64,000 bases of DNA, taken from positions 4,686,001 to 4,750,000 of the forward strand of contig NZ_AP019400.1 in assembly GCF_004295585.1 (NCBI RefSeq), given 5' to 3'. Position 1 is the stretch's first letter. Each line of letters begins with the position of its first letter. The translations under genes and the position numbers were made by a program. This document shows, piece after piece, positions 9,407 through 18,388 of this stretch. The DNA is from Cohnella abietis (GTDB taxonomy: Bacteria > Bacillota > Bacilli > Paenibacillales > Paenibacillaceae). The notes beneath the pieces are model-generated. The model had not been told where the DNA came from, searched no databases, and saw only the letters and a list, made by a program, of their open reading frames with translations.

Positions 9407-10705
9407 TTATTTTTTGACGTTTTTCTCACTTAAAGTAATATTTTTTTGATGCTGCTTGTACGTTACAGCGAATAGATGACTATTTGTTCCGTCTTTTTTC
9501 GTAACGTAGTAGAAGTAATCCGTTTTCTCCGGGTACAACGCTGCTTCGATTGATTTCAAGCTCGGGCTGGCAATCGGTCCTGGAGGTAGTCCCTGATTTA
9601 CGTAAGTATTGTACGGGCTGTTCACCTTGAGATCAGCATTTAACAGTCGTTCCTTCTGCTTATCAAGCAAATATTGAATCGTAGCGTCGATTTGCAAAGG
9701 CATTTTCTTCTTCAGACGATTCTGAATAACGCTTGCGACGATCGGACGCTCCTCATCAATAACGACCTCTCGCTCCACTAAGGAAGCAATCGTCAACAGC
9801 TGATGAACGGTAAGTCCACGTTCCTCTAAGACGATCTGCCAATCCTCTGGCAACTGATCAAGCTTGTGATCAAGCTCTGAGAGCATACGATTGATAAGGT
9901 CGACTTCGGTGCTACCACTCTTCATCTCATACGTTTCCGGGAATAAATATCCTTCTAACGGAAACCTTAGGCTGTTATCGGATGGTAAATTTTTAGTCCA
10001 TAAGGAGCCAGTTAATTGTTGTGGCTTTCCAGCTGCTTCTATAAACTTAGCCTTGTCTATACCCGCTATATCCGCAAGCCTTGTCGCGATTTGCTGTACC
10101 GTAAAACCTTCTGGTATCGTAAATCGGATTGTAGCCCCTGCAATAATGTCACCATTATTCAGTTTTGTGACGATTTCATCTCGGGTCAGGCCTGGCGTAA
10201 GCTCATAAACTCCTGCTTGGAATTTCGAGCCTTCACCCTGCATCTTGAGCCAAACGCTAAAAAGAAAAGAACTTCGTATAAGTCCATTTTGCTCTAGCTC
10301 TTCCGCAACCTTCTGAGCACGCATGCCGCTGCTTATCGTTATTTTTACCGGCGTAGCGGATGCTGCAGGCGCTCTAAGACCATTCCATAAATATAACAAA
10401 ACTCCCACCAAAACAGACAATACTAATCCTGAAGCGATTAGAAAGGACCATAGCAATACCCGAGGCTTACGACGGCGGACGGCAGGAAAGCTCTGTGTAC
10501 GTGCAGTTTCAACCGGCTCCTCTGGAGTACGCTTACTCGATGAACGCATAGGAGTCGAATTCGACAGTCTACCGCCTGGTGGAATGCTTGATTCCGTAGC
10601 TGCAGCTGTTTCGCCTGTTCCCTTCTCCTTGCTCTCATCGTCCGTTATCTTATTGCCGTATATGGATTTCCAACCTTGTGATGTCGGCTCATCATCTCTG
10701 TCCAC
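9407..10705 (-). CDS. mltG: Endolytic peptidoglycan transglycosylase MltG
   Basis: 432 residues from the chosen GTG: a polar cytoplasmic stretch of about 90 residues, one membrane helix (about 95-120), a LysM-like part, then the YceG/MltG catalytic domain. ASLVEREV carries the expected catalytic glutamate, and the downstream NSPYNTYVNQGLPPGPI is characteristic. The enzyme cuts nascent glycan strands outside the membrane and sets their length. An ATG at 10768 is in frame, but GGAGGGG lies seven bases before the GTG at 10705, so GTG is preferred. It is the B. subtilis yrrL position, between DUF1292 genes and trhP1. In B. subtilis trmR follows mltG; it is absent here. Confidence 0.92.
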   Translation of the reverse strand: MDRDDEPTSQGWKSIYGNKITDDESKEKGTGETAAATESSIPPGGRLSNSTPMRSSSKRTPEEPVETARTQSFPAVRRRKPRVLLWSFLIASGLVLSVLVGVLLYLWNGLRAPAASATPVKITISSGMRAQKVAEELEQNGLIRSSFLFSVWLKMQGEGSKFQAGVYELTPGLTRDEIVTKLNNGDIIAGATIRFTIPEGFTVQQIATRLADIAGIDKAKFIEAAGKPQQLTGSLWTKNLPSDNSLRFPLEGYLFPETYEMKSGSTEVDLINRMLSELDHKLDQLPEDWQIVLEERGLTVHQLLTIASLVEREVVIDEERPIVASVIQNRLKKKMPLQIDATIQYLLDKQKERLLNADLKVNSPYNTYVNQGLPPGPIASPSLKSIEAALYPEKTDYFYYVTKKDGTNSHLFAVTYKQHQKNITLSEKNVKK

Positions 10706-10774
10706 GCCTTTTCCCCTCCAGCAAGCCCCGTATTCGTAAAAAAGAGCGGTCGCCCGCTCCCTTGTCACTCATAC

Positions 10775-11086
10775 TTAAGGCTGGTCGTCACTGCCAAACT
10801 GAGAATCGTCGAAAGCTTCGGCAACGAGCTCCCATTCTTCTTCATCCGAAATCGTTTCAAGCTGAACATCTCCGCTTGTGTCCCCGATTACTCGAAACAC
10901 TTCGAAATCATCGTCTTGCTTCATAGCTTCCGATTGCAGAATAACATAATCTCTGCCATTCACGGTTAGCTCGGACAGTATGTGATAAGACTGAGCCGTG
11001 CCATCCTCGCCATGTAGCTCAACTTGATCTCCAAATGCTTGTCGTAATGCTGATAGCTCACTTGGAGCTTTATTATTGTGTGGCAT
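10775..11086 (-). CDS. DUF1292 domain protein, second copy
   Basis: 103 residues, strongly acidic. It has the DUF1292 layout: a short beta-rich stretch with NGRDYVILQSE and a closing DEEEWELVAEAFDD. The function of the family is unknown. It resembles the neighbouring YrzB-like protein at 11130-11441 in layout but not closely in sequence, so this is either an old duplication or a second family branch. It lies between yrzB and mltG in one co-directional run and is probably part of that operon. No catalytic residues are evident. Confidence 0.75.
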   Translation of the reverse strand: MPHNNKAPSELSALRQAFGDQVELHGEDGTAQSYHILSELTVNGRDYVILQSEAMKQDDDFEVFRVIGDTSGDVQLETISDEEEWELVAEAFDDSQFGSDDQP

Positions 11087-11129
11087 TTAGAATTAACCTC
11101 CCGAAGCCTTGCTTTGCCGTATGTTCGGC

Positions 11130-11441
11130 TTAGCCTTTATTTTCTTCAGCTGCGTCGAACTCACCAATTAAGGTATTGAAGGTTTCTTCTACCATGTCCC
11201 ACTCTGCTTGATCCTCAATAGGGAACAATTTGATTTCTTCATTCTCTTCCTCATAACGGAAAGCAAACACCTCTTGCTCTTCATCGCCATCCTCTTCTGC
11301 AGGGACAACCATTAAGTATTTGCGATCCGTACCGTCGTCTAATTCAAAACGCATGATGACTTCAAATGCTTCATCATTACCCTCATCATCCGCGATATAA
11401 ATAATTTCTGCTTCTTCTTCGTTGTTAATCAAGTCTGTCAT
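11130..11441 (-). CDS. yrzB: DUF1292 protein YrzB-like
   Basis: About 103 residues, very acidic, with the family pattern RKYLMVVPAEED, then EVFAFRYEEE and a C-terminal EWDMVEETFN. Function unknown. yrzB follows yrrK (ruvX) in B. subtilis, as here. Two ATGs are six bases apart. GAGGA lies six bases before the second one (11441), so that start is used; the SD overlaps the space after ruvX, implying coupled translation. Confidence 0.82.
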   Translation of the reverse strand: MTDLINNEEEAEIIYIADDEGNDEAFEVIMRFELDDGTDRKYLMVVPAEEDGDEEQEVFAFRYEEENEEIKLFPIEDQAEWDMVEETFNTLIGEFDAAEENKG

Positions 11442-11450
11442 GACCATTCC

Positions 11451-11864
11451 TCATTTCGATATTGAATCAAGATAGCTTTGCAATAATATTGCGGCTGCCA
11501 TCTTGTCGATGACTTTCTTACGCTTCGCTCTGCTAACATCAGCTTCAAGTAATGTACGCTCCGCAGATACTGTCGTCAACCTCTCATCCCACATATTAAC
11601 GGGTAAGGATAGTTTCTGCTTCAGTTGATCTGCGAATTCGATACAATTTTCCCCACTTGGGCCGATCGAACCATTCATGTTCTTAGGTAAACCCACAACA
11701 ATACTCTCTACTTCATATTCTTTGACTAATTCGGCAATACGAACCATAGGATCTTTAACAATCTTCTGATCGATAACCTCTGTACCCTGAGCAGTCCACC
11801 CGAATAAATCGCTCATGGCAACACCGATCCGTCTTTCCCCATAGTCCAAACCCATAATTCTCAT
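11451..11864 (-). CDS. ruvX: RuvX/YqgF family Holliday junction resolvase-like nuclease
   Basis: 137 residues, the usual length. The RNase H-like fold is shown by GLDYGERRIGVAMSD (first Asp of the active site), VVGLPKNMNGS and WDERLTTVSAE (second acidic motif). Family members are credited with Holliday junction resolution or 16S rRNA 5'-end maturation; the role in Firmicutes is less settled. It starts 3 bp after the yrzL stop codon and is followed at once by yrzB, so it sits inside a tightly packed operon. Confidence 0.92.
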   Translation of the reverse strand: MRIMGLDYGERRIGVAMSDLFGWTAQGTEVIDQKIVKDPMVRIAELVKEYEVESIVVGLPKNMNGSIGPSGENCIEFADQLKQKLSLPVNMWDERLTTVSAERTLLEADVSRAKRKKVIDKMAAAILLQSYLDSISK

Positions 11865-11867
11865 GGG

Positions 11868-12143
11868 CTATCGATTCTGCTGAAGATAGAAACGAACGAG
11901 TTCTTCAATTAATTCGTCACGTTCCTTCTTGCGAATCAGACTGCGCGCATTATTGTGACGGGGGATAAAGGCCGGGTCGCCAGAAAGCAGATAGCCGACG
12001 ATCTGGTTGATAGGATGGTACTCTTTCTCCACCAAAGCATCGTGCACAGTAAATAATATGTCGCGTGACGAAACTTCCTGGGGATCCGCAACGACGTTAA
12101 ACTTGACCGTATGGTCCAGATGGTTATTGTCCGATGAGCTCAT
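11868..12143 (-). CDS. yrzL: IreB/YrzL family regulatory phosphoprotein (UPF0297)
   Basis: 91 residues with the hallmark TVKFNVV, then the middle YHPINQIVGYLLSGDPAFIPRHNNAR and a basic C-terminal helix with KKERDELIEELVRFYL. In Enterococcus the homologue IreB is a small substrate of the Ser/Thr kinase IreK and lowers cephalosporin resistance. The N-terminal threonine just before the conserved core is a plausible phosphosite. Order alaS-yrzL-ruvX-yrzB equals B. subtilis. The gap to alaS is about 110 bp with no clear terminator. Confidence 0.9.
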   Translation of the reverse strand: MSSSDNNHLDHTVKFNVVADPQEVSSRDILFTVHDALVEKEYHPINQIVGYLLSGDPAFIPRHNNARSLIRKKERDELIEELVRFYLQQNR

Positions 12144-12252
12144 CTCTATAGCACCTCGTTTTCGCTGACCAACTTTAAGACACTTACATTTATAATAACA
12201 TATTCTAAGGTGGACAGGAAATTACTGCCTACCCACCATCAATAGTTTAACA

Positions 12253-14895
12253 CTATTTCCCTGAGACCTGAGCTAGAACTAGCTGCTCAACAGCTGCTAA
12301 TGCCTCAGATAATTTGGATGGATCTTTGCCGCCTGCTTGAGCCAGCTCTGGCTTACCGCCGCCACCGCCTCCGCAAATAGCTGCGACTTCTTTAATGAGC
12401 TTGCCCGCGTGCAATCCTTGTGGAACTAGATCAGAAGTTACAGCAACAACAAAATTCACCTTGTCCTCAGAAGCAGCGCCAAGTACGAGAACTGCTGAGC
12501 CGAGCTTTAGCTTGAGCTCGTCGGCAATGCCACGAAGCACGTCCATATTTCCTGCTTGGACCTGCGTAGCCAAAAGAGTAACTCCTCCAACCGTTTTAGC
12601 TGCTGAAACAAGATCTGCTGCCTCTAAACGGCTAAGCTTGCCTTGAAGAGACTCATTGTCCCGCTGAAGCTGGCGAACCTCGCCCTGAACAGATTCGACA
12701 CGCTTAGCAACATCATTAACTCCGCATTTTAACTGGGCAGCTGCATTCTTTAAGATGCTAATTTGATCATCCAGGTAATTATAAGCATTGCGACCTGTTA
12801 CAGCTTCAATACGGCGAACACCAGAGCCGATTCCGCCTTCGCTTACTAGCTTAAACAGTCCAATCTGTGAGGTATTGGTGACATGACAGCCTCCGCAGAG
12901 CTCTAGACTATAATTGCCGACTCGAACTACCCGAACAATATCTCCGTATTTCTCACCGAACAATGCCATTGCTCCAAGCGCTTTGGCCTCTGCAATAGGC
13001 TTAAAGCCTATATCGAGCTCAGTTCCAATCCAAATTTGTTCATTAACGCGTCGTTCCACGTCCGCTAGCTCTTCGGCAGTAATCGCACCGAAGTGCGAGA
13101 AGTCAAAACGGAGTCTTTCAGGGTCCACGAGAGAGCCTGCTTGGTTAACATGCTCACCTAGAACGTCCTTCAATGCTCTGTGTAGCAAATGAGTGGCTGT
13201 GTGGTTACGGACGATGGCGCCGCGATCCGAAGCATCAACCGTAGCTGTCAATGTATCACCGACACGCAGCACTCCTCCTGTTACAAGCACCTGATGAACA
13301 GGCTGTCCATGCGGTGCCTTGCTCATTCCGCTAACCTCGGCATTAAGGTCTTTACCGATTAACACTCCACGGTCGCTAACCTGTCCGCCGCTCTCCGCAT
13401 AGAACGGAGTACGATCGAGCACAACGAATACCTTCTGGTCTACGCCTGCAGATTCGACGAACTCATTATCCGCCACAATAGCAATAACGCGAGCCTCAGC
13501 AGTTAATCCATCGTAACCGACAAATTCACTTTTATCTGTATAGTCAGCCAAAGGTCCGCCTTGCACCTTCATGCTGTCAGTTTCCTGACGCGTAGAACGA
13601 CCACGGTCCCGTTGCTCCTGCATCGCAGCATCAAAGCCTTCACGGTCGACTGTCATTCCTTGCTCCGTAGCGTAATCTTCAGTTAAATCAAATGGGAAGC
13701 CATATGTGTCATACAGCTTGAAGGCATCCCTACCTTCAATTGCAGTAAGTCCCTCGGCACGTGCCTTCTTGCATAAGTCAGCCAGTATCCCCAGCCCATC
13801 TGTTAAGGTTTCGTGGAAACGCTCTTCCTCTGTACGAATAACCTTCTCAATAAATTCACGTTTTTCAACAACTTCAGGGTAGTAGCTCCCCATAACTTCA
13901 CCAACTGTTGCAGTAAGCTCCCAAAGGAACGGACGATCAATACCAATGACCTTACCGTAACGAACAGCGCGACGAAGCAGACGGCGAATAACATAGCCAC
14001 GTCCATCGTTGGAAGGAGATACTCCATCACCTACAGAGAAAGCTACTGTACGAATATGGTCTGCTATAACCTTAAGAGCTACATCGTGCTCCTCATTTAC
14101 TTTATATTTCACACCCGCAATGCCACTAGCGCGTTCAATCAACGGTATGAACAAGTCCGTATCGAAGTTAGAATCTACATCCTGCAAGATGGATGCGAAC
14201 CTTTCAAGTCCAGCTCCAGTATCGATATTCTTATTCGGAAGCGGAGTATAGCTACCGTCTTTGTTGTGATTAAATTCAGAGAAAACAACATTCCATACTT
14301 CAAGGAACCGCTCGTTCTCTCCGCCTGTCGTACAATCTGGATCGGAAAGGCTTCCATACTTGTCTCCACGATCATAGAAAATTTCTGTACACGGTCCGCA
14401 TGGGCCTTCGCCAATATCCCAGAAGTTGTCCTGCAGCTTAACGATTCTCTCAGATGGCAGACCAATCTTCTCGTTCCATATCCGGTAAGCATCTTGATCC
14501 TCAGGATATACCGTTACAGAAAGCTTCTCTGGGTCAAAGCCGATCCATTGAGGGCTTGTCAGAAATTCCCACGCCCAAGTAATAGCTTCTTCCTTAAAAT
14601 AATCACCTATGGAGAAATTGCCGAGCATCTCAAAAAAGGTATGGTGCCGACGAGTTTTACCAACATTCTCAATATCATTCGTACGAATACACTTCTGAGA
14701 GTTCGTGATTCTTGGATTTTCTGGAACGACTCTTCCGTCAAAATAAGCTTTAAGCGGTGCCATTCCTGCATTAATCCATAACAAGGACGGATCGTTATGC
14801 GGAACTAGCGGTGCGCTTGGTTCGATTCTATGACCTTTGCTTTCGAAGAACGCCAGCCATTTGCTGCGTATTTCTGCTGCCTTCATTGGTTTCAT
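12253..14895 (-). CDS. alaS: Alanyl-tRNA synthetase
   Basis: 880 residues, full length. The class II catalytic core comes first (about 1-240, with RHHTFFEMLGNFSIGDYFK). The tRNA-recognition region follows, then the editing domain with the zinc/editing motifs HTATHLLH and CGGCH. The C-terminal DHHA1/oligomerisation domain contains a glycine run in CGGGGGGKPE. It charges tRNA-Ala and clears mischarged Ser/Gly. The ATG has AAGGAGG seven bases upstream. Expression is controlled by the T-box leader directly upstream. A 322-residue antisense reading frame lies inside it and is rejected as a shadow. Confidence 0.98.
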   Translation of the reverse strand: MKPMKAAEIRSKWLAFFESKGHRIEPSAPLVPHNDPSLLWINAGMAPLKAYFDGRVVPENPRITNSQKCIRTNDIENVGKTRRHHTFFEMLGNFSIGDYFKEEAITWAWEFLTSPQWIGFDPEKLSVTVYPEDQDAYRIWNEKIGLPSERIVKLQDNFWDIGEGPCGPCTEIFYDRGDKYGSLSDPDCTTGGENERFLEVWNVVFSEFNHNKDGSYTPLPNKNIDTGAGLERFASILQDVDSNFDTDLFIPLIERASGIAGVKYKVNEEHDVALKVIADHIRTVAFSVGDGVSPSNDGRGYVIRRLLRRAVRYGKVIGIDRPFLWELTATVGEVMGSYYPEVVEKREFIEKVIRTEEERFHETLTDGLGILADLCKKARAEGLTAIEGRDAFKLYDTYGFPFDLTEDYATEQGMTVDREGFDAAMQEQRDRGRSTRQETDSMKVQGGPLADYTDKSEFVGYDGLTAEARVIAIVADNEFVESAGVDQKVFVVLDRTPFYAESGGQVSDRGVLIGKDLNAEVSGMSKAPHGQPVHQVLVTGGVLRVGDTLTATVDASDRGAIVRNHTATHLLHRALKDVLGEHVNQAGSLVDPERLRFDFSHFGAITAEELADVERRVNEQIWIGTELDIGFKPIAEAKALGAMALFGEKYGDIVRVVRVGNYSLELCGGCHVTNTSQIGLFKLVSEGGIGSGVRRIEAVTGRNAYNYLDDQISILKNAAAQLKCGVNDVAKRVESVQGEVRQLQRDNESLQGKLSRLEAADLVSAAKTVGGVTLLATQVQAGNMDVLRGIADELKLKLGSAVLVLGAASEDKVNFVVAVTSDLVPQGLHAGKLIKEVAAICGGGGGGKPELAQAGGKDPSKLSEALAAVEQLVLAQVSGK

Positions 14896-14921
14896 TAGGA
14901 ATCCTCCTTAAATAACTAAAA

Positions 14922-15145
14922 AAATCGCCCCTGAAATCAGGGACGAATAGCTTCGCGGTACCACCCTGGTTATTGTACTCATGGTGAATACAATCTCCTC
15001 TTTACCGGGATAACGGCCCTAGCCGACGGATTTCAATCCGCACTCCGAAACCAGCTTCCCTCGCCCTTCGCAACGAAGATTTTCTCAGCCAAGCCGTTAA
15101 TATTCCCCATTAGTAGGAGTTCGGCTTGAAATCTTCTCTCTGGTC
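14922..15145 (-). promoter_or_regulatory. T-box riboswitch, alanine specific, upstream of alaS
   Basis: On the minus strand the leader carries the T-box CCAGGGTGGTACCGCG (14954-14969), followed by a terminator stem of CCCTGA/TCAGGG and seven Ts (14928-14946). Stem I appears to be closed by GACC at 15142-15145 and GGTT just past the specifier. It is followed by the conserved AGAGAG loop strand. The opposite loop strand reads GGAAGCTGG, giving the specifier GCT (Ala) at 15053-15055. Uncharged tRNA-Ala would pair with the specifier and T-box and prevent termination. The 334-bp gap before yrrI is filled by this leader and its promoter. Confidence 0.95.
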
Positions 15146-15185
15146 ATGCGGTCTACAAGGTACTATTGTCTCGTCAACGTGTTCC

Positions 15186-15214
15186 AATATGATGAATATA
15201 TAGATTATAGTCAA
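15186..15214 (-). promoter_or_regulatory. Candidate sigma-A promoter for the alaS T-box leader
   Basis: On the minus strand TTGACT (15209-15214) is followed after 17 bp by CATATT (15186-15191). The predicted start falls about 30 bases before T-box Stem I. The -10 is only a moderate match, so this is a prediction from spacing and position. Confidence 0.5.
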
Positions 15215-15229
15215 CGGCTTTCCGCGCTG

Positions 15230-16300
15230 TCAAACGGTTTTTCTGTGAATGTAGTAGGCAGACACATGCTGAACGACAACCTTCATAGCCGCATAGAAGG
15301 GAACAGCGAGTATCATCCCTGCAATTCCTGCAAGCTGCCCTCCGATAAGCAGTACCAAAATAATCGTGAGTGGATGCATTCTCATGGACTTACCGACAAC
15401 CTGCGGACTTATTACATTACTCTCTAGATTTTGGCAGATCATGTTGACAATAATGACCATCAGCACCATTTTCCAAGATATCGTTGTCGCCATCAGCAAT
15501 GCGGGCAGTGCTCCAAAAAATGGTCCTAAATACGGAATAATATCAAACAACGAAACAAACCCAGCCATCAGCAAAGGATAAGGCATACCGATAATAAGAT
15601 AACCGATGTATGCTAGCACTCCAATGCATAAGGAAACAATAAGCTGTCCACGTATGTAGCTGCCTAAGGCTGTATCTATGTCCTTCATTAGCCTAATCGC
15701 ATGCTTGCGGCTCGCTCGTGGGACATACTGCAGTGCTGCTCGTTCAAAAACGTTCAAATCCTTCATCATGTAAAAGGCTAGAAAAGGAACAATCATCAAA
15801 ATAAACAGCACGTTAACGACAGCGCCTAGATTGTTTAGAAAATCCGCTATACGTTTCTCCACCTGTTTTTCCAAGCTGCTAATCGAGCTATTGATTCCAT
15901 CTCGAACGCTCTCAGGTAGCACATTATTATTGTTGAAATGATCAACAATGCTTTGCGCTCTCATCGTTAGATCGGGCATATGCTCACTTAATTCCTCAAC
16001 TTGATTCATAAACATCGGAATAACATTCATCAGAATGACGACTGAAACCGATATAAATACAGCGTATATAAGTAACACAGCAGCTGTCCGAGGAACCTTG
16101 CGATCATGCAGCAGGTTGACGATAGGATTGAGCAAATAAGAAATGATCATCGCCACAAGGAACGGCGCCAGGACTGCCTTCAGAAAGTCATAGACGGATA
16201 AAAGCATCGGTCGCACTAGCACCACAAGGAACAATACGAACAAGCAAAGTATGGTGTATATAAGCACAGTAAACAAGCGGCTCTCAGTAAACCTGCCCAT
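15230..16300 (-). CDS. yrrI: AI-2E family membrane permease YrrI-like
   Basis: 356 residues, about seven or eight hydrophobic segments; the N-terminal pair and the C-terminal VISPQVVGKSMRMHPLTI motif are typical for AI-2E-family permeases. B. subtilis yrrI lies directly upstream of alaS, as here, which gives the symbol. Substrate unknown. The ATG follows GGAGGTGGAACA. No cotranscription with alaS is implied, since the T-box leader has its own promoter candidate in between. It is distinct from the paralogue at 1754-2899. Confidence 0.85.
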   Translation of the reverse strand: MGRFTESRLFTVLIYTILCLFVLFLVVLVRPMLLSVYDFLKAVLAPFLVAMIISYLLNPIVNLLHDRKVPRTAAVLLIYAVFISVSVVILMNVIPMFMNQVEELSEHMPDLTMRAQSIVDHFNNNNVLPESVRDGINSSISSLEKQVEKRIADFLNNLGAVVNVLFILMIVPFLAFYMMKDLNVFERAALQYVPRASRKHAIRLMKDIDTALGSYIRGQLIVSLCIGVLAYIGYLIIGMPYPLLMAGFVSLFDIIPYLGPFFGALPALLMATTISWKMVLMVIIVNMICQNLESNVISPQVVGKSMRMHPLTIILVLLIGGQLAGIAGMILAVPFYAAMKVVVQHVSAYYIHRKTV

Positions 16301-16385
16301 TGTTCCACCTCCAGGTTAACCTCACCCAACTTAAAGCGTTCTTGTTCAGTATATGTACTTGTCCGAATCGGTAAACCATAGAAAA

Positions 16386-16428
16386 ACAAAAAAGCACCCT
16401 AATTCTCCACTTGGAGTATCAGAGTGCC
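16386..16428 (-). terminator. Terminator after the zinc-ribbon gene
   Basis: Minus strand: GGCACTCTGATACTCCA pairs imperfectly with TGGAGAATTAGGGTGC around a two-base apex, followed by six Ts. It begins about 18 bp after the small zinc-ribbon gene stop codon and ends the yrrD-side transcript. Confidence 0.8.
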
Positions 16429-16445
16429 TCATATTAAAGCTAAAA

Positions 16446-16652
16446 TCACATTCCGTTCGCATGAATCTGTTCCACTGGCATCGGATCTTCGAAGAACAAA
16501 TCGTCAAGAGAGCTTAACGTCCCGTCTTCCTCTACTTGATATACCGACATTTTTTCGCCGTTAACCGTCAATTCAATAAAACAGCTCCAGCAATAAAATT
16601 GATGGGAACCAATCTTCCCTATGTCTTTAGAACTGCAATTCGGGCATCTCAT
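16446..16652 (-). CDS. Small zinc-ribbon protein of unknown function
   Basis: 68 residues. CPNC near the N-terminus and CWSC about 18 residues later form a likely four-cysteine zinc site. The remainder is acidic and carries no recognised domain. An AGGTGA SD precedes the ATG. It starts 13 bp after yrrD, co-directional, and the terminator follows it, so it is the last gene of that unit. I do not recognise a specific function; small genes occupy a similar place after yrrD in bacilli. Confidence 0.75.
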   Translation of the reverse strand: MRCPNCSSKDIGKIGSHQFYCWSCFIELTVNGEKMSVYQVEEDGTLSSLDDLFFEDPMPVEQIHANGM

Positions 16653-16665
16653 CCGTCTTCACCTG

Positions 16666-17193
16666 TCACTTTCCGCGTATGGTTTCTCGAAGTATCCGCT
16701 CGCAAGAAGCAGGTACCAGAATGGCGTCCTCGCCCAAGGTCATATTCTCGGCATCTGGCAGAAACAGCTTCCGCCTTCCCTCGAACACGTCCGCGAGAAA
16801 TCCGTCCGTCAACTCGTATCCTATTATTTGTGTACCCTCGAACGGTCTAATGTAAACGTCCGACACTTCACCTAAATGTTGTCCTTCAATCGTGTAGACA
16901 GGCATATCCTTCAACCGAATGACTCCGGTATGAAATGTCCGCAGCAGTTGTTTGTTATCTTTAGTCACAATGACTGAACTGTTGCGAATCAACAGGGCAT
17001 CCTCACCGCAATGAAGAATATGTTCCCAATAGACGATCTTGGGAATTTTACGAATTCCGATTCTGGCATATGTGTCTAGAATAACACCTACCAGCTTCCA
17101 AAACTCATCAAACCATAAATCTTTGATTTTCCCAATGCATTTGCCGTTTTCGAGCAGCACCGGTAAACCGAGAATCCGTTGCACCTGGATCAT
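16666..17193 (-). CDS. yrrD: PRC-barrel domain protein YrrD-like
   Basis: 175 residues with two PRC-barrel-like halves. The first has LPVLLENGKCIGKIKDLWFDE, with 'KCIGKIKDLWFD' as its core; the second has MPVYTIEGQHLGEVSDVYI. PRC barrels bind partner proteins or RNA and occur in ribosome-maturation and photosynthetic proteins; YrrD itself has no assigned role. No signal peptide. It lies 29 bp downstream of the cysteine desulfurase gene and upstream of the zinc ribbon, in one direction. B. subtilis yrrD lies in the same neighbourhood between trmU and alaS. Confidence 0.8.
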   Translation of the reverse strand: MIQVQRILGLPVLLENGKCIGKIKDLWFDEFWKLVGVILDTYARIGIRKIPKIVYWEHILHCGEDALLIRNSSVIVTKDNKQLLRTFHTGVIRLKDMPVYTIEGQHLGEVSDVYIRPFEGTQIIGYELTDGFLADVFEGRRKLFLPDAENMTLGEDAILVPASCERILRETIRGK

Positions 17194-17222
17194 AACCGGG
17201 CTCCTAGCAATTTCAACGCCTA

Positions 17223-18374
17223 CTATCTATTACGTAAACGCGCCGAAATGGTTGCAGTTATTTTAGCCGTTTTATCGGCTTCTTCTCTAGTATTACCCAA
17301 ACCGAAGCTAAATCGTACGGCGGATAACAATCTTTCAGAAGAAAAGTTCATTGCCGATAAAACATGCGAGGGTTTTAAGGAGCCCGAAGTACAAGCAGAT
17401 CCCCCAGAAGCCGCTACGCCTTCAAGATCAAGATTCATTAGCATGCTCTCCGAGGAAAGTCCAATAAAGCTCACATTCAGAATATGCGGGAGACGATACT
17501 CCAAATGCCCGTTGAGCACGAAATGATCTGCTCCTAGTTGCTCTGCTAATCCTTCTAGCAGGGCGGTCCGCATCATCTCAGCATGCTCTCGCCTTATCTG
17601 AAGCTTCTCGCTTGCTAATTGTGCCGCTTTAGCGAAGGCAACAATTCCAGCAACATTCTCGGTTCCAGCTCTTCGATTGCGCTCCTGAGAGCCTCCGAAT
17701 AGCATAGGCTGGTACGGTGAGCCTTTGCGGATATATAACAAGCCAACACCTTGAGGCCCGTTGATTTTGTGAGCGGATAAACTGAGAAAATCAATAGGGA
17801 GCTGCCCTAAATCAAAAGGAGTGTAACCAAATGCCTGTACAGCATCCACATGCATTAAAGCTTTATGCTTGCGAGCCCATTCGCCGATTTCGGCAATCGG
17901 CTGTAGTGTTCCAGTTTCATTATTGCCAGCCATAATGCTTACAACAGCTGTTGTGTCATTAATGGCAGCCTTCGCGTCCTCTAATGCAACACGACCAAAC
18001 TCATCGACAGGCAATACCGTCAGAGAGAAGCCTTGTGCCTCTAACTGACGGCAAGCGTGCAATACGGCGTGATGTTCAACTGCCGTTGTTACAATACCTT
18101 TTCTTCCTCGCTTGAGCTGCGCGTGGGCTGCTCCGAACAATGCGGAATTATCGCTTTCCGTTCCACTTCCAGTGAACACAATCTCAGAAGCCTGGCAATT
18201 CAGTATTTCTGCAAAGCAATCTCTAGCTGCGGCAATCTGCTCTCTTGCTGATCGCCCTAGAGCGTGCAAGCTTGAGGGGTTTCCCGGACCATTATTTGCC
18301 GCAGCAACATATGCACTAATAACTTCTGGATCCATAGCTGTCGTTGCTGCGTGATCGAAATAAATGGATGTCAT
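17223..18374 (-). CDS. iscS: Cysteine desulfurase (YrvO/IscS type)
   Basis: 383 residues. It is a PLP enzyme of the NifS/IscS group: YFDHAATT at the start, the EHHAV histidine, the Schiff-base lysine in SLSAHKINGPQG and the flexible-loop catalytic cysteine in GSACTSG. It moves sulfur from cysteine to acceptors; in B. subtilis YrvO supplies MnmA for tRNA 2-thiouridine. It starts 14 bp after cymR and both read leftward, so they form an operon. The usual next gene, mnmA, is here divergent across the cymR promoter region. Confidence 0.93.
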   Translation of the reverse strand: MTSIYFDHAATTAMDPEVISAYVAAANNGPGNPSSLHALGRSAREQIAAARDCFAEILNCQASEIVFTGSGTESDNSALFGAAHAQLKRGRKGIVTTAVEHHAVLHACRQLEAQGFSLTVLPVDEFGRVALEDAKAAINDTTAVVSIMAGNNETGTLQPIAEIGEWARKHKALMHVDAVQAFGYTPFDLGQLPIDFLSLSAHKINGPQGVGLLYIRKGSPYQPMLFGGSQERNRRAGTENVAGIVAFAKAAQLASEKLQIRREHAEMMRTALLEGLAEQLGADHFVLNGHLEYRLPHILNVSFIGLSSESMLMNLDLEGVAASGGSACTSGSLKPSHVLSAMNFSSERLLSAVRFSFGLGNTREEADKTAKITATISARLRNR

Positions 18375-18388
18375 GCCTGCACCTTCTT

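Noticed and set aside
13813..14781. 322-residue frame on the plus strand
   Set aside because: It is fully antisense to alaS, with no SD and no recognisable domain.
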